A model generated the notes under the pieces. The model made no database searches, was not told the origin of the DNA, and saw nothing but the letters and a program-made list of their open reading frames with translations. The position numbers and the translations under genes were made by a program. A stretch of DNA of 64,000 nucleotides from Sphingobacterium sp. B16(2022) (GTDB lineage Bacteria > Bacteroidota > Bacteroidia > Sphingobacteriales > Sphingobacteriaceae), in assembly GCF_012030425.1 (NCBI RefSeq), contig NZ_JAAUVN010000001.1, positions 1,922,001-1,986,000 of the forward strand, given 5' to 3'. This document shows, in pieces, positions 17,119-26,556 of the stretch; position 1 is the first letter of the stretch; each line of letters opens with the position of its first letter.

Positions 17119-17150
17119 TTCTCTTTTAAATTTTTAGTAATTTCTTTAGA

Positions 17151-17357
17151 ACAACCGCAAGTACAAAAACGGTATATGGAGGATGTCTTGATAAAACAAT
17201 ACCCTCTGAAAGTGAAGACATGTACATTAACTGTGAGCTTTATTTTGCTAGAGCTTCTAAGAATTGGGATAATAGTGGTGCTGCTTTTATCAAAACATCT
17301 TCTAGTCCTACTGTATCAGCAATGGAAAGGATTTATCTGATAACTAAAGGCAAACGA
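17151..17357 (+). pseudogene. Internal fragment of the GGCT-like gene (copy of 52232-52867)
   Basis: This segment is nearly identical to about 52313-52520 of the intact gene, including TVYGGCLDKTIPSESED and FARASKNWDN. It lacks the start and the C-terminal half, and one base is missing near 17157. It marks a recombination endpoint shared with the island at 40-53 kb. Confidence 0.8.
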
Positions 17358-17487
17358 TAAGTAATGAGCAGGCTTTTAAAAAGCAGTTGGGCGAACAGGG
17401 TATAAATGGCCAAGTTCGAAGACTACTAGGAACAGGATTTTGTCAACAAAATGAAGAAGAAGCGTAAACGTAAAAGAGGACAATAAT
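17358..17487 (+). pseudogene. Possible C-terminal remnant of a mobilization relaxase
   Basis: A frame carries FKKQLGEQGINGQ, and another frame ends in a very basic tail (KMKKKRKRKRGQ, stop near 17485). Bacteroidota relaxases often end in such Lys/Arg runs and normally stand just before a TraG-type coupling protein, which here begins at 20528. A TAG interrupts the tail frame. The call rests on composition and context only. Confidence 0.3.
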
Positions 17488-17495
17488 AATAAACT

Positions 17496-18191
17496 TCACT
17501 TCAACAACTGAATAATATTTAATTTATAAATTTTGCCAATAGGTATCTTACAGCTTGCAACAAATATTATATTCCCTTCAATGCTATTAATGTGTTTTGT
17601 GCCAACTGCAAAAGATTTATGAACTTGTACAAAATCATTTTGAGCTAATTGTTCCAAAAAAGCAGAAAATTTTTCACGAATTGTAATAGTTTCGCTCGTG
17701 GTTACTATTTTGGTGTAATTTCCTGTTGCTTCAATGTAAAGTATGCTTTCAACTTCCAGTTGAATGTGCTTTTTGTTGCTTTGTACAAAAATCCGTTTTG
17801 AAACCTCATTATTTTCAGAAGAAACGATTTTGTGATTAACAGAACTATCAAACGCCTTATTGATGGCTTTTAAAAAGCGTTCAAAACCAAATGGTTTTAG
17901 CAAATAATCAGAAATATTGTGTTCATATCCTTCTAAAGCAAATTCCTGATAAGCGGTAGTTACGATTACTTTTGGAGGATTTTTTAGCGTTTTTAAAAAT
18001 TCAAAACCTTTTAAAACAGGCATATTTAAATCCAAAAAAATTAAATCCACCTCGTTTTTATTCAGATATTCAAAGGCTTCCAAAGCATCGTAACAGTTTT
18101 TCATTAATTGCATATTCGGCAGTAAATCGCAATATCCTTTTATGATGTCGTGGGCAATATGTTCATCGTCAATGATTAAATATGTTATCAT
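17496..18191 (-). CDS. LytTR-family response regulator
   Basis: The 231-aa protein has a receiver domain (acidic pair DD8-9, phospho-acceptor Asp54 in LIFLDLNMP, Lys near 103 in LLKPFGF). A LytTR DNA-binding domain follows (about 130-231, with HKSFAVG and a beta-rich end). It overlaps the upstream histidine kinase gene by 4 bases, forming a two-component pair common in Bacteroidota. The metallophosphoesterase gene starts just beyond the kinase on the other strand and may be a target. Confidence 0.93.
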   Translation of the reverse strand: MITYLIIDDEHIAHDIIKGYCDLLPNMQLMKNCYDALEAFEYLNKNEVDLIFLDLNMPVLKGFEFLKTLKNPPKVIVTTAYQEFALEGYEHNISDYLLKPFGFERFLKAINKAFDSSVNHKIVSSENNEVSKRIFVQSNKKHIQLEVESILYIEATGNYTKIVTTSETITIREKFSAFLEQLAQNDFVQVHKSFAVGTKHINSIEGNIIFVASCKIPIGKIYKLNIIQLLK

Positions 18192-18994
18192 AATTGTTTC
18201 AAAATTAGTTGAGCTTGATATATATTTTCTGTGATTGAAAAAGTCAATTCGTGCTGATTTGGGTAAATTAATTCTAATCTTCTTTTCAGATTTTTCAAGC
18301 CAATTCCGGATTGGTTTTCGGCTTTCTCATAATTATTTTCAATTGTAAAACAGATTTCGTTTTCAGAAGTTGACAAATTCATTTTTATATAAGCATTCTC
18401 CCTCAAATTTTCAACTCCGTGTTTGAAAGCGTTTTCTAAAAGAATGATAAATAGTAAAGGAGCACCTTTTCGGCTTCCATCAACAGCACAAATAAAATCA
18501 ACAGATATATCTTTGTGGTAACGCATTCTGTGGAGTTCGATATAGTTTTTCAAGAAATCAATTTCTTCTCGCAGTCCGACTGTATTTTTTTCTCCTTCAT
18601 AAATACTGTAACGCATCATATCCGAAAGTTTCAATATCAATTCTTGTGCTTTTTGTGGGTCTTTTGCCACCAAGCCATATAAATTATTGAGCGTGTTGAA
18701 AAAAAAATGCGGGCTAACCTGGCTTTTTAAAAGCATCAGTTCGGCTTTCATTTTTTCATTTTTTAGTTTGGACATAAATACAAGCTGACGAACCAACCAA
18801 AAAATACCTAAACCAAACAAGAAAAAATAATAAGTGATTACAAGAAACACAACCTTTGGATGATAATTTCCTAAAAATTGTACGGATCTGTTCTCTGTAG
18901 AAATCACTTCATAAGTGGTAATCAATAGAGGAACAACTGCCATTGCCAAAAGAGCAACGACAATCCATTTTATATTTCTTTTTATTAATAACAT
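18188..18994 (-). CDS. Sensor histidine kinase, LytS/YehU type
   Basis: The 268-aa protein has two N-terminal membrane segments (about 10-27 and 47-70). The His_kinase domain typical of LytTR partners follows, with phospho-acceptor His96 in SQVSPHFFFNTLNN, and an ATPase part with LLENAFKHG and GIGLKNLKRRL. It lacks a large extracellular sensor, so it may sense membrane state or a partner protein. It is co-transcribed with the response regulator by a 4-base overlap. Confidence 0.93.
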   Translation of the reverse strand: MLLIKRNIKWIVVALLAMAVVPLLITTYEVISTENRSVQFLGNYHPKVVFLVITYYFFLFGLGIFWLVRQLVFMSKLKNEKMKAELMLLKSQVSPHFFFNTLNNLYGLVAKDPQKAQELILKLSDMMRYSIYEGEKNTVGLREEIDFLKNYIELHRMRYHKDISVDFICAVDGSRKGAPLLFIILLENAFKHGVENLRENAYIKMNLSTSENEICFTIENNYEKAENQSGIGLKNLKRRLELIYPNQHELTFSITENIYQAQLILKQL

Positions 18995-19197
18995 ACTGCA
19001 ATATTACAACTATAAATTGCCCACTGCAAGAACGTTGACAAACTATCGTAAAACAGTTTTGAAACAATAAAAATGAGTGATGAAACCACTTTGAGATGAT
19101 GAAAATACTGTTTGTCTAATTACAGAAGTCGTTTACCACAATTGTTTTAGAAACGGAAAAAGCATTTATAGGTTTACAGAAAATTAATCAAAATAAT

Positions 19198-20370
19198 ATG
19201 AAAAAACGAATTTTTAGATATGTAAAACATATCATGATAACATTTGTAATACTTGGAATTTTGGCAATCTCATTTGGGCTGTATCACGGGGCGACTTTTC
19301 GATATGCAGAAAATCCTAAAATGATGAATTGGGATAAAGATGGTCCTTACCTATTTAGTAAGAATGACAGTGTCTTAACGGTTAATTATATCCGGGGAAA
19401 TCAGAATACAGGCTTTTATTTAGACCAAAAAGAATTCGCTTCAAATTCAGAAATTCTGGCTTATTGTTATTTTCCATTAGATGATACCCGTTTTGAATTT
19501 ATCATCAATAGCAAAATTGAAATTCCGGCAACTACTTATAACGACAACGCTAAAATTTTGGCGATTTCCGATGTTGAAAGCGGTTTTAAGACTTTCCGTG
19601 ATTTTTTGATTACCAATAAAGTAATTGACGAAAAATTAAATTGGACATTTGGGAACGGACATTTGGTTTTACTCGGAGATTTCGTAGATAGAGATTTTTC
19701 GACTACACAAGTACTTTGGTTTATTTATAAATTAGAACAGGAAGCAAAAGAAAAAAACGGAACTGTCCATTACATTTTGGGAAATCACGAGTTGAAAAAT
19801 ATGCAAGGAAATTTTGAAAATACTTCGCCGAAATATTATCACGTTTCATCTATCTTAAAGAAACAACAAACCGACTTGTATGGTACTAATTCGTTTCTTG
19901 GAAAATGGATGTCGAGTAAAAATTCAATCGAAAAAATTAACGGAATTCTCTTTGCACACGGAGGAATACACCCAGATTTAGCGAAATACAAAACGAATTT
20001 AGATGAAGTAAATCAGACTATTCGTAGTAATTACTACAAACCGTACTATCCTAATACTGAAAAGAACTTGGAACAATTATTAATTTCTTCGCACAAAGGT
20101 ATTGCTTGGTACAGAGGATATTTTAAAGATGATTTGACCCAAGAAGATGTAGAACAAGGATTAAAGCAATTCAATGCAAAATCAATCGTGGTAGGACATA
20201 CACTTCAATCGAAAGTCAACAAAAAACATAACGGAAAAGTGATAGGAATTGATGTGAAACATCCGAAGGATTATTCAAAATCCATTCCCAACCAAAAATC
20301 AGAAAGCTTATTAATTGAAAACAATCAGTATTACAGAATTTTGCATGATGGAGAAAAGAAAGAGATATAA
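19198..20370 (+). CDS. Membrane-anchored calcineurin-like metallophosphoesterase
   Basis: The 390-aa protein has one N-terminal membrane segment (about 11-29). The metallophosphoesterase motifs come in order: ISDVESG with Asp125, GDFVDRD at 160-166, GNHE at 195-198, FAHGGIHPD and VGHT. The first motif is DxE rather than DxH, as in a subgroup of these enzymes. The catalytic domain is expected outside the inner membrane. It is divergent from the LytTR kinase gene and is closed by the terminator at 20388-20417. Confidence 0.88.
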   Translation: MKKRIFRYVKHIMITFVILGILAISFGLYHGATFRYAENPKMMNWDKDGPYLFSKNDSVLTVNYIRGNQNTGFYLDQKEFASNSEILAYCYFPLDDTRFEFIINSKIEIPATTYNDNAKILAISDVESGFKTFRDFLITNKVIDEKLNWTFGNGHLVLLGDFVDRDFSTTQVLWFIYKLEQEAKEKNGTVHYILGNHELKNMQGNFENTSPKYYHVSSILKKQQTDLYGTNSFLGKWMSSKNSIEKINGILFAHGGIHPDLAKYKTNLDEVNQTIRSNYYKPYYPNTEKNLEQLLISSHKGIAWYRGYFKDDLTQEDVEQGLKQFNAKSIVVGHTLQSKVNKKHNGKVIGIDVKHPKDYSKSIPNQKSESLLIENNQYYRILHDGEKKEI

Positions 20371-20387
20371 AAATTCCAACAAATGTT

Positions 20388-20417
20388 ATAGCGGAGGTTT
20401 CCCTCCGCTATTATTAT
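20388..20417 (+). terminator. Intrinsic terminator after the metallophosphoesterase gene
   Basis: A perfect 10-bp stem (20388-20397 with 20402-20411) with a 4-base loop lies 18 bases past the stop and is followed by a TA-rich tract. Confidence 0.8.
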
Positions 20418-20527
20418 ATCGAGATACATTCAGCCAAATACTTCCAGGAACCGCCCTTGACTGACACATTCTTATAGCGACTATGTAAGAGCCTTTAAAT
20501 TCACGCCCGAACATTAAAACTAAAATA

Positions 20528-22525
20528 ATGCAGGGAGAAGACGATTTAAGAGGGCTTGCCAAGATAATGGCTTTTATGCGGGCAGTAAGTATTTTATTGG
20601 TGCTGATGCACCTTTATTGGTTCTGCTACGGTTTCTTTTTAGAACGTGGCTGGACGTTGGAAGTAATCAACAAAATCTTAGGGAATTTCAACAGGACGGC
20701 GGGTTTGTTTTCACATACCTTATATACCAAAGCCTTTGCTTTGGTGCTGCTTGCTTTAAGCTGCTTAGGTACAAAGGGTGTAAAGAATGAGAAGATAACC
20801 GGGACTAAAATTTACGTGGCTTTGTGCGGGGGCTTTGTGCTGTTCTTTCTGAACACACCATTGTTGAAGCTATCTCCGGCAACAGGCACTTTCCTGTATA
20901 TCCTTACTATCTCGTTAGGTTATATCGTCTTGCTGATGGCGGGCGTATGGATAAGTCGATTGCTGCGCACTAACCTGATGGACGATGTTTTCAACAACGA
21001 AAACGAGAGCTTCCAACAGGAAACTAAACTAATGGAAAATGAATATTCCGTAAACCTGCCCACCAAATTTTACTACAAAGGCAAATGGAACAGCGGTTGG
21101 ATAAACATTGTAAATCCTTTCAGGGCAACCATCGTTCTCGGTACTCCGGGTTCAGGAAAATCTTATGCAATCGTAAATAATTACATCAAGCAACAAATTG
21201 AGAAAGGCTTTAGTATGTACATCTACGATTTCAAGTTTGACGACCTTTCAACTATTGCGTACAACCATTTATTAAAGCATCGGGATAAGTACAAAGTTCA
21301 GCCGAAATTTTATGTTATAAATTTCGACGACCCACGCAAGAGCCACCGTTGCAATCCGCTTAAACCCGACTTTATGACGGACATTTCTGATGCTTACGAG
21401 GCGGCTTATACGATAATGCTAAACCTCAACAGGACGTGGATACAGAAGCAAGGAGATTTTTTTGTGGAAAGCCCAATTATCCTATTGGCTGCCATAATTT
21501 GGTATCTGAAAATCTATGAGGATGGTAAGTATTGTACGTTCCCACACGCTATTGAATTGTTGAATAAAAAGTATTCAGATGTATTCACGATTTTAACTTC
21601 GTATCCTGATTTAGAAAATTATTTGTCGCCGTTTATGGATGCGTGGCAAGGTGGCGCACAAGACCAATTACAAGGTCAAATCGCATCGGCAAAAATTCCA
21701 CTATCAAGAATGATTAGCCCCCAACTGTATTGGGTAATGACAGGCGACGATTTTTCATTGGATATCAATAACCCGAAAGAGCCAAAGATTTTATGCGTAG
21801 GCAACAATCCCGACAGGCAAAATATTTATTCGGCAGCTTTGGGTTTGTACAATTCGAGGATTGTAAAGCTAATTAATAAAAAGGGACAGCTAAAGAGTTC
21901 CGTTATCATAGATGAGTTGCCCACAATTTATTTCAGGGGACTGGATAACCTAATCGCAACGGCGAGAAGTAATAAGGTAGCAGTTTGTTTAGGGTTTCAG
22001 GATTTTTCACAATTAACGAGGGATTACGGCGACAAAGAGAGCAAGGTCATCCAGAATACCGTCGGTAATATATTTTCTGGTCAGGCTGTAGGAGAAACAG
22101 CCAAAAGCCTATCGGAACGCTTCGGTAAAGTATTGCAGAAACGCCAGAGTATGACGATTAATCGTAACGATAAATCAACATCAATTTCTACGCAATTGGA
22201 TAGCCTTATTCCAGCATCCAAAATTTCAACGCTTACACAGGGTATGTTTGTGGGTTCTATTTCTGATAACTTTGACGAGCGTATTGAACAAAAGATATTT
22301 CACGCTGAAATTGTCGTGGACAATGAAAAGGTAGCGAGAGAAACCAAATCGTATCAGAAGATACCGAACATATTAACCTTTGTTGATGAAAACGGAGTTG
22401 ATAATATGAAACAGGAAATCGAAAGTAATTATCGTAAGATTAAATCTGATATTCTGCATATTGTAGAGAACGAAATGGAACGCATCAAGAACGATCCTAA
22501 TTTACAGCATTTGGTGCAGAGTTAA
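20528..22525 (+). CDS. TraG/MobC-type conjugal coupling ATPase, orphan
   Basis: The 665-aa protein has about four membrane segments in residues 20-145, Walker A GTPGSGKS (205-212) and Walker B VIIDELPT followed by conserved NKVAVCLGFQDFSQL. This is the Bacteroidota mobilization protein (MobC/TraG family), the type IV coupling ATPase that brings relaxase-bound DNA to the conjugation channel. The gene is full length and visibly richer in GC than its flanks, consistent with transfer. No relaxase, integrase or T4SS gene accompanies it, apart from a possible relaxase tail 3 kb upstream. It is a leftover of a mobile element. Confidence 0.92.
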   Translation: MQGEDDLRGLAKIMAFMRAVSILLVLMHLYWFCYGFFLERGWTLEVINKILGNFNRTAGLFSHTLYTKAFALVLLALSCLGTKGVKNEKITGTKIYVALCGGFVLFFLNTPLLKLSPATGTFLYILTISLGYIVLLMAGVWISRLLRTNLMDDVFNNENESFQQETKLMENEYSVNLPTKFYYKGKWNSGWINIVNPFRATIVLGTPGSGKSYAIVNNYIKQQIEKGFSMYIYDFKFDDLSTIAYNHLLKHRDKYKVQPKFYVINFDDPRKSHRCNPLKPDFMTDISDAYEAAYTIMLNLNRTWIQKQGDFFVESPIILLAAIIWYLKIYEDGKYCTFPHAIELLNKKYSDVFTILTSYPDLENYLSPFMDAWQGGAQDQLQGQIASAKIPLSRMISPQLYWVMTGDDFSLDINNPKEPKILCVGNNPDRQNIYSAALGLYNSRIVKLINKKGQLKSSVIIDELPTIYFRGLDNLIATARSNKVAVCLGFQDFSQLTRDYGDKESKVIQNTVGNIFSGQAVGETAKSLSERFGKVLQKRQSMTINRNDKSTSISTQLDSLIPASKISTLTQGMFVGSISDNFDERIEQKIFHAEIVVDNEKVARETKSYQKIPNILTFVDENGVDNMKQEIESNYRKIKSDILHIVENEMERIKNDPNLQHLVQS

Positions 22526-22545
22526 TATAAGCATATTGCTTTCTT

Positions 22546-22606
22546 CTGGACTACCAATTGTTAAATATCTGGTCCGTCATTCCGTTCTTTCCAGAAATTA
22601 CTTTTG
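22546..22606 (+). promoter_or_regulatory. MocR-type operator and promoter of the NDH-2-like gene
   Basis: Two half-sites, CTGGACTACC (22546-22555) and CTGGTCCGTCAT (22569-22580), start 23 bases apart. A perfect -7 box TACTTTTG lies at 22599-22606, with no TTG -33 element at the expected place. The same half-sites, with the same 23-base period and same 18-base gap to the -7 box, occur at 25529-25589. Confidence 0.75.
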
Positions 22607-22692
22607 TATAGAATTTTGGAGCATCAACTTGCGATTAGATTTTTAGCCCTAATCTCATAGACAATTGAAGATGTTTCAATTAATATATTATT

Positions 22693-23919
22693 ATGAAAGC
22701 GAAAAAAAAGTTAGTGATTATTGGAGCCGGTTTTGCAGGCTTTTGGAGTGCAATAAGTGCAATTCGTCAAATCAGAGATATTGGCAAGGAAGACGAACTG
22801 GAAATAACAGTGATTAATAGAGATAAATATCTAACGGTTAGACCTAGACTTTATGAAACTTCCTTGAAAGGATTAAGGGTTGATTTAGAAAAATACTTTA
22901 ACCCTTTAGCAATTGAACTAGTTATAGGAAAAGTAGAGGTGATTAATCCATTAGAAAAAGAGGTTAGTGTTTTTACCGATAATGGTTTGAGAGTTAAGAA
23001 TTACGATTACCTTATATTGGCCTCTGGAAGTACATTGAAAGCACTTAATATTCCGGGTATTGAGCAGTCTTTTAACGTTGATACCTATATAAATGCTCAA
23101 AAATTAGAACAACATCTAATTACATTAGCAGAAAGCGGTTTTTCCAAAGAAGGAGCAACAACCTTTTTAGTTGTAGGAAGTGGACTTACTGGTTTGGAAA
23201 TGGTTACCACTATAGAAGAAAAAGTTCAATTGTTGAATTCGGAATTTTCTGATGATCAGAAAAAAATTAGAGTAATTCTTGTAGAGAAAAATAAAGAAAT
23301 AGCAGATTACTACTCTTCTGAAGCACAGTCTTACATTCTGGAAACTTTGGAAAAGAAAAATGTAGAAATTGTATCAGATACTTATATTACATCTATTGAA
23401 AATAACACTGTTTTTTTTAATAATGGCACTACAATAAAATCTGGAACGGTTATATTTTGCAATGGAATGGTAGCCAGTTCGCTTACAAACTTTTTTGAAG
23501 GAAAAAGAGATGAACAAGGCAGACTACATGTGGATAATAATCTTAAACTTACCGAATATTCAAACGTTATTGTGTCAGGAGACGTAGCAAACTTGTCTAT
23601 AAACAGTGACGGTAAAAGTTCGATAATGGCATGCCAATTTTCAATGGATCTTGGTAAATGGGCTGGGCATAATGCTGTAAATGATCTTTTCTCTAATCCC
23701 TTAAAGCCCTATATAAACAACAACTATGGAACTTGTTTAGATTTGGGGCAGGAAGATGGACTTCTTACTTCTGGTTTTGACAGGAAACTTTTAATGAAAG
23801 GAAATCAAGCAAAACAAGTTAAAACAATGATTACTACTCAAGGTATATATCCTCCGGAAACACTTGAGGATACATTAGCTCTTTCTTTCCCTAAAATACT
23901 AGCTGCTGACATCTTCTAG
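22693..23919 (+). CDS. NAD(P)/FAD-dependent oxidoreductase, NDH-2-like
   Basis: The 408-aa protein has two dinucleotide-binding motifs, GAGFAG at 11-16 (FAD) and VVGSGLTGLEM at about 161-171 (NADH). The order and size match type II NADH dehydrogenase-like flavoproteins. The C-terminus lacks an obvious amphipathic membrane anchor, so a soluble disulfide/quinone reductase is possible. It carries the same operator as the DoxX operon, so it probably belongs to the MocR regulon and feeds or drains electrons in a response to quinone-like stress. Confidence 0.87.
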   Translation: MKAKKKLVIIGAGFAGFWSAISAIRQIRDIGKEDELEITVINRDKYLTVRPRLYETSLKGLRVDLEKYFNPLAIELVIGKVEVINPLEKEVSVFTDNGLRVKNYDYLILASGSTLKALNIPGIEQSFNVDTYINAQKLEQHLITLAESGFSKEGATTFLVVGSGLTGLEMVTTIEEKVQLLNSEFSDDQKKIRVILVEKNKEIADYYSSEAQSYILETLEKKNVEIVSDTYITSIENNTVFFNNGTTIKSGTVIFCNGMVASSLTNFFEGKRDEQGRLHVDNNLKLTEYSNVIVSGDVANLSINSDGKSSIMACQFSMDLGKWAGHNAVNDLFSNPLKPYINNNYGTCLDLGQEDGLLTSGFDRKLLMKGNQAKQVKTMITTQGIYPPETLEDTLALSFPKILAADIF

Positions 23920-23988
23920 AAAATTAGATAAAGCAGTTTAATATGATGCACATGTGTTCAAAACAACTACTGAACACATGTGTATTTT

Positions 23989-25458
23989 TTATTTATAAAT
24001 AGAATTTTTAAGTATATCCACTGCTTTCATCAATTCTTCTTCATTGAGTGATGCAAAACCAAATCTGACAGCATTGTAATCTGAATTATTCCCTTGATTA
24101 TAAACGCTTCCCATAATTTTTAGGCCTTTGGAAGAAGCTTTTTCAATTATTTTAGTTAATTCGAGATTTTTATTGAATTCCAGCCATAATGCCATCCCCC
24201 CGTTAGGTCGTGTAAATTTAATTGATTCACTTAATTGTGAACTTAATAAATCTGTCAAAAGGTAGCAACGTTGACGATAAACCTTATTTGCTTTTTGTAT
24301 CAACCTTGTCAATTCACCGTTCTTTATTAATTCAGATACTACTTTTTCTGTAAAAACATCGCCTCTTAGATCAATAAGCATGCGTTTCCTTGCAGCAGCT
24401 TGTACAAATTTTGCAGAGGCAACGAGGTAACCTAATCGAAAAGGTGTTCCCAAAACTTTAGTAAGAGATCCGATATAAATAATGTTTCCCTCATGATCGC
24501 CACTGGCTAATGGTAAGTAAGGCTCATATTGAAACTGAAAATCATAATCATAGTCATCTTCAATAACTGCAAAGCGATACTCCTTTATTAACTTTAGCAA
24601 ATGATTTCTACGCTCCAAACTCATAGTAACAGTAGTAGGGTGATGATGATGTGGGATCACGTAAATTAATTTTATGTCATGTTTTTTAAGGATCTCTTCA
24701 ACCTTTTCGGTATCCATACCATGACTGTCAACAGGTACCCGAATTAATTCTGCTCCAAGACTTTCAAAAAGCATGTTTGCAAAAAAATAGCTCGGATCAC
24801 TAACAATGACCTTATCTCCCGGTTTTATAATTAATGATGCAGCTACATATATTGCCATTTGTGCTCCTCTTGTAGTAAGCAGATTTTCAACCTTAATATC
24901 TATTCCTCTGGTCTGATTTAAAAAATTGCACAGGGCATTTCTAAACTCTGCAGCACCTTCAAGTTCCCAGCCAGAATTTAATTTTTTAAGAGATGAATAA
25001 TCCAACGCCTTTCTATATTCTCCTAACATTGCATTTGCAGGGATTAAAGATATATCCGGAAAACCATCATCAACTACAATGTCAGCTTTCCTGGATAGAG
25101 ATACAGGATAGGTAAAGCCTGCAAATTCATCAAATCCAAATCCCGGATCAGCTTCGTATGTAGCTATCCGTCCATTGTTGTAAGACCTTGGTCTAACTAC
25201 AGGCAAATTGGGTGATACAATAAATCCTTTACGGGGCAAATTATCAATCCAATCCTCAGAAACCAAGGCTTCATAAGCAGCCACAATTGTTTTACGGTGT
25301 AAGTCTAAATCAAATGCTAATGAGCGGGTGCTTGGTAATTCTGTACCGGGTAAAAGCTTTCCCTCTTGTATAAGACGTATTAATTGTATAGCTATCTGTT
25401 TAAAAACAGCTATGTTGCTTTTTTTGTCTATAACGAGAAGATTTTTATAAGGAAGCAT
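23989..25458 (-). CDS. MocR/PdxR-type regulator: GntR helix-turn-helix plus aminotransferase domain
   Basis: The protein (489 aa from ATG 25458) has an N-terminal GntR winged-helix (FKQIAIQLIRLIQEGKLLPG, then LPSTRSLAFDLDLHRKTI). A fold-type I aminotransferase domain follows, with the PLP-binding Lys in SLTKVLGTPFRLGY and EDDYDYDF. A longer start at 25491 is open, but MLPYKNLL is the usual family start. Such proteins bind PLP and often an amino compound, and activate neighbouring genes through direct repeats. The matching direct repeats lie in the divergent promoter at 25529-25589. Confidence 0.92.
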   Translation of the reverse strand: MLPYKNLLVIDKKSNIAVFKQIAIQLIRLIQEGKLLPGTELPSTRSLAFDLDLHRKTIVAAYEALVSEDWIDNLPRKGFIVSPNLPVVRPRSYNNGRIATYEADPGFGFDEFAGFTYPVSLSRKADIVVDDGFPDISLIPANAMLGEYRKALDYSSLKKLNSGWELEGAAEFRNALCNFLNQTRGIDIKVENLLTTRGAQMAIYVAASLIIKPGDKVIVSDPSYFFANMLFESLGAELIRVPVDSHGMDTEKVEEILKKHDIKLIYVIPHHHHPTTVTMSLERRNHLLKLIKEYRFAVIEDDYDYDFQFQYEPYLPLASGDHEGNIIYIGSLTKVLGTPFRLGYLVASAKFVQAAARKRMLIDLRGDVFTEKVVSELIKNGELTRLIQKANKVYRQRCYLLTDLLSSQLSESIKFTRPNGGMALWLEFNKNLELTKIIEKASSKGLKIMGSVYNQGNNSDYNAVRFGFASLNEEELMKAVDILKNSIYK

Positions 25459-25528
25459 ACAGGAAATAGATATCAGATTACATGATATCAAAAATAATCA
25501 AAATATAGCTAAAATTCATTAAAAACAG

Positions 25529-25589
25529 CTGGACTATCTATTTATATCTTTCTGGTCCGTCATATAGGTTTTTACGTGAGATAACTTTG
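25529..25589 (+). promoter_or_regulatory. MocR-type operator and promoter of the DoxX operon
   Basis: CTGGACTATC (25529-25538) and CTGGTCCGTCAT (25552-25563) start 23 bases apart, followed after 18 bases by the perfect -7 box TAACTTTG (25582-25589). The geometry equals that at 22546-22606. Lying between the divergent mocR and doxX genes, it can serve both activation and autoregulation. Confidence 0.78.
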
Positions 25590-25610
25590 CATAGTTAATT
25601 ACTAGAACAA

Positions 25611-26066
25611 ATGAAAAAATCGTATCCAATCATCCAATTATTGCTTCGCTATTCTGTAGGGATCGGATTTCTATTGCCTGTGATGGATCGCTTGGGCTAT
25701 TTTGGTGCTCCCGGCGAAACGAATGTTATATGGGGAAACTGGACCAGTTTCGTTGCTTATACCCATCAATTAATGCCATATGTTGATTTGAAAACAGCTT
25801 CTTTTTTTGGCTTCTTGGCTACTGCTATTGAGATTATCTGTGGTATTTTGTTATTGGTTGGTTACAAAGTTAGGTATGCAGCTCTGGCTAGTTTCGGGTT
25901 GACATTCATATTCGCAATAAGCATGATGTTTTTTCTCCATTTTCGAGCACCATTCAATTTTTCAGTATTTGTTGTAAGTTTCTCAAGCTTGCTCTTGTCC
26001 ACATTACCTCATTTTTCATGGAGTATAGATAACTATTTCTATCAACGTAACAAATCACATCAATAA
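25611..26066 (+). CDS. DoxX-family membrane protein
   Basis: The 151-aa hydrophobic protein has four membrane segments and the DoxX pattern (LLRYSVGIGFLLPVMDRLG at the start, ATAIEIICGILLLVGY in the middle). DoxX proteins are associated with thiol/quinone redox balance in the membrane. It is the first gene of a run of seven, all plus strand with gaps of 16-47 bases. Confidence 0.85.
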   Translation: MKKSYPIIQLLLRYSVGIGFLLPVMDRLGYFGAPGETNVIWGNWTSFVAYTHQLMPYVDLKTASFFGFLATAIEIICGILLLVGYKVRYAALASFGLTFIFAISMMFFLHFRAPFNFSVFVVSFSSLLLSTLPHFSWSIDNYFYQRNKSHQ

Positions 26067-26092
26067 TATTCATTAAATCAATTTCAAATAGC

Positions 26093-26536
26093 ATGTCAAA
26101 AAGATTAAACATTAAAGAACTTATTCCGGATACCTATCAAATTATTATGCAACTGTCCGAGTTTGTATCAAAAACCGGAATAGATAAATTACAACAGGAG
26201 CTGATCAAAATTCGGGCTTCACAAATAAACGGGTGTGCCTTTTGTATGAGCATACATAGCAGAGAGGCACTGAAACATGGTGAAGATCCTAAAAGATTGT
26301 ACGTTTTAAGTGCTTGGAGAGAGGCTAAAAATTGGTTTAGCCCAGAAGATCAAGTTATTTTAAAGCTTACTGAAGAGATAACATTAATAGCTGATAATGG
26401 TCTGTGCGATGAAACTTATCAAGAAGCCGTTTCACTTTTCGGAGAAGACATGACAGCTAAACTAATTATGGCTGTGATAACTATCAATGCGTTGAACCGT
26501 ATGGGGGTATCCCAAAGCTTGCATCCAATTGGTTAA
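26093..26536 (+). CDS. Carboxymuconolactone decarboxylase / AhpD-like protein
   Basis: The 147-aa protein carries the AhpD-like active site CAFCMSIHSREALKHG, with Cys48, Cys51 and His55. In AhpD this CxxC…H unit is a peroxidase-coupled disulfide reductase. Relatives without a partner act on organic peroxides or are uncharacterised. It lies 26 bases after doxX in the same operon, in keeping with a redox-protective role. Confidence 0.9.
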   Translation: MSKRLNIKELIPDTYQIIMQLSEFVSKTGIDKLQQELIKIRASQINGCAFCMSIHSREALKHGEDPKRLYVLSAWREAKNWFSPEDQVILKLTEEITLIADNGLCDETYQEAVSLFGEDMTAKLIMAVITINALNRMGVSQSLHPIG

Positions 26537-26556
26537 TACTAAGACAAAAAAATAAA

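Noticed and set aside
25459..25491. Longer start for the MocR-type regulator
   Set aside because: The extra 11 residues are not part of the GntR domain, and family proteins start at MLPYKNLL.
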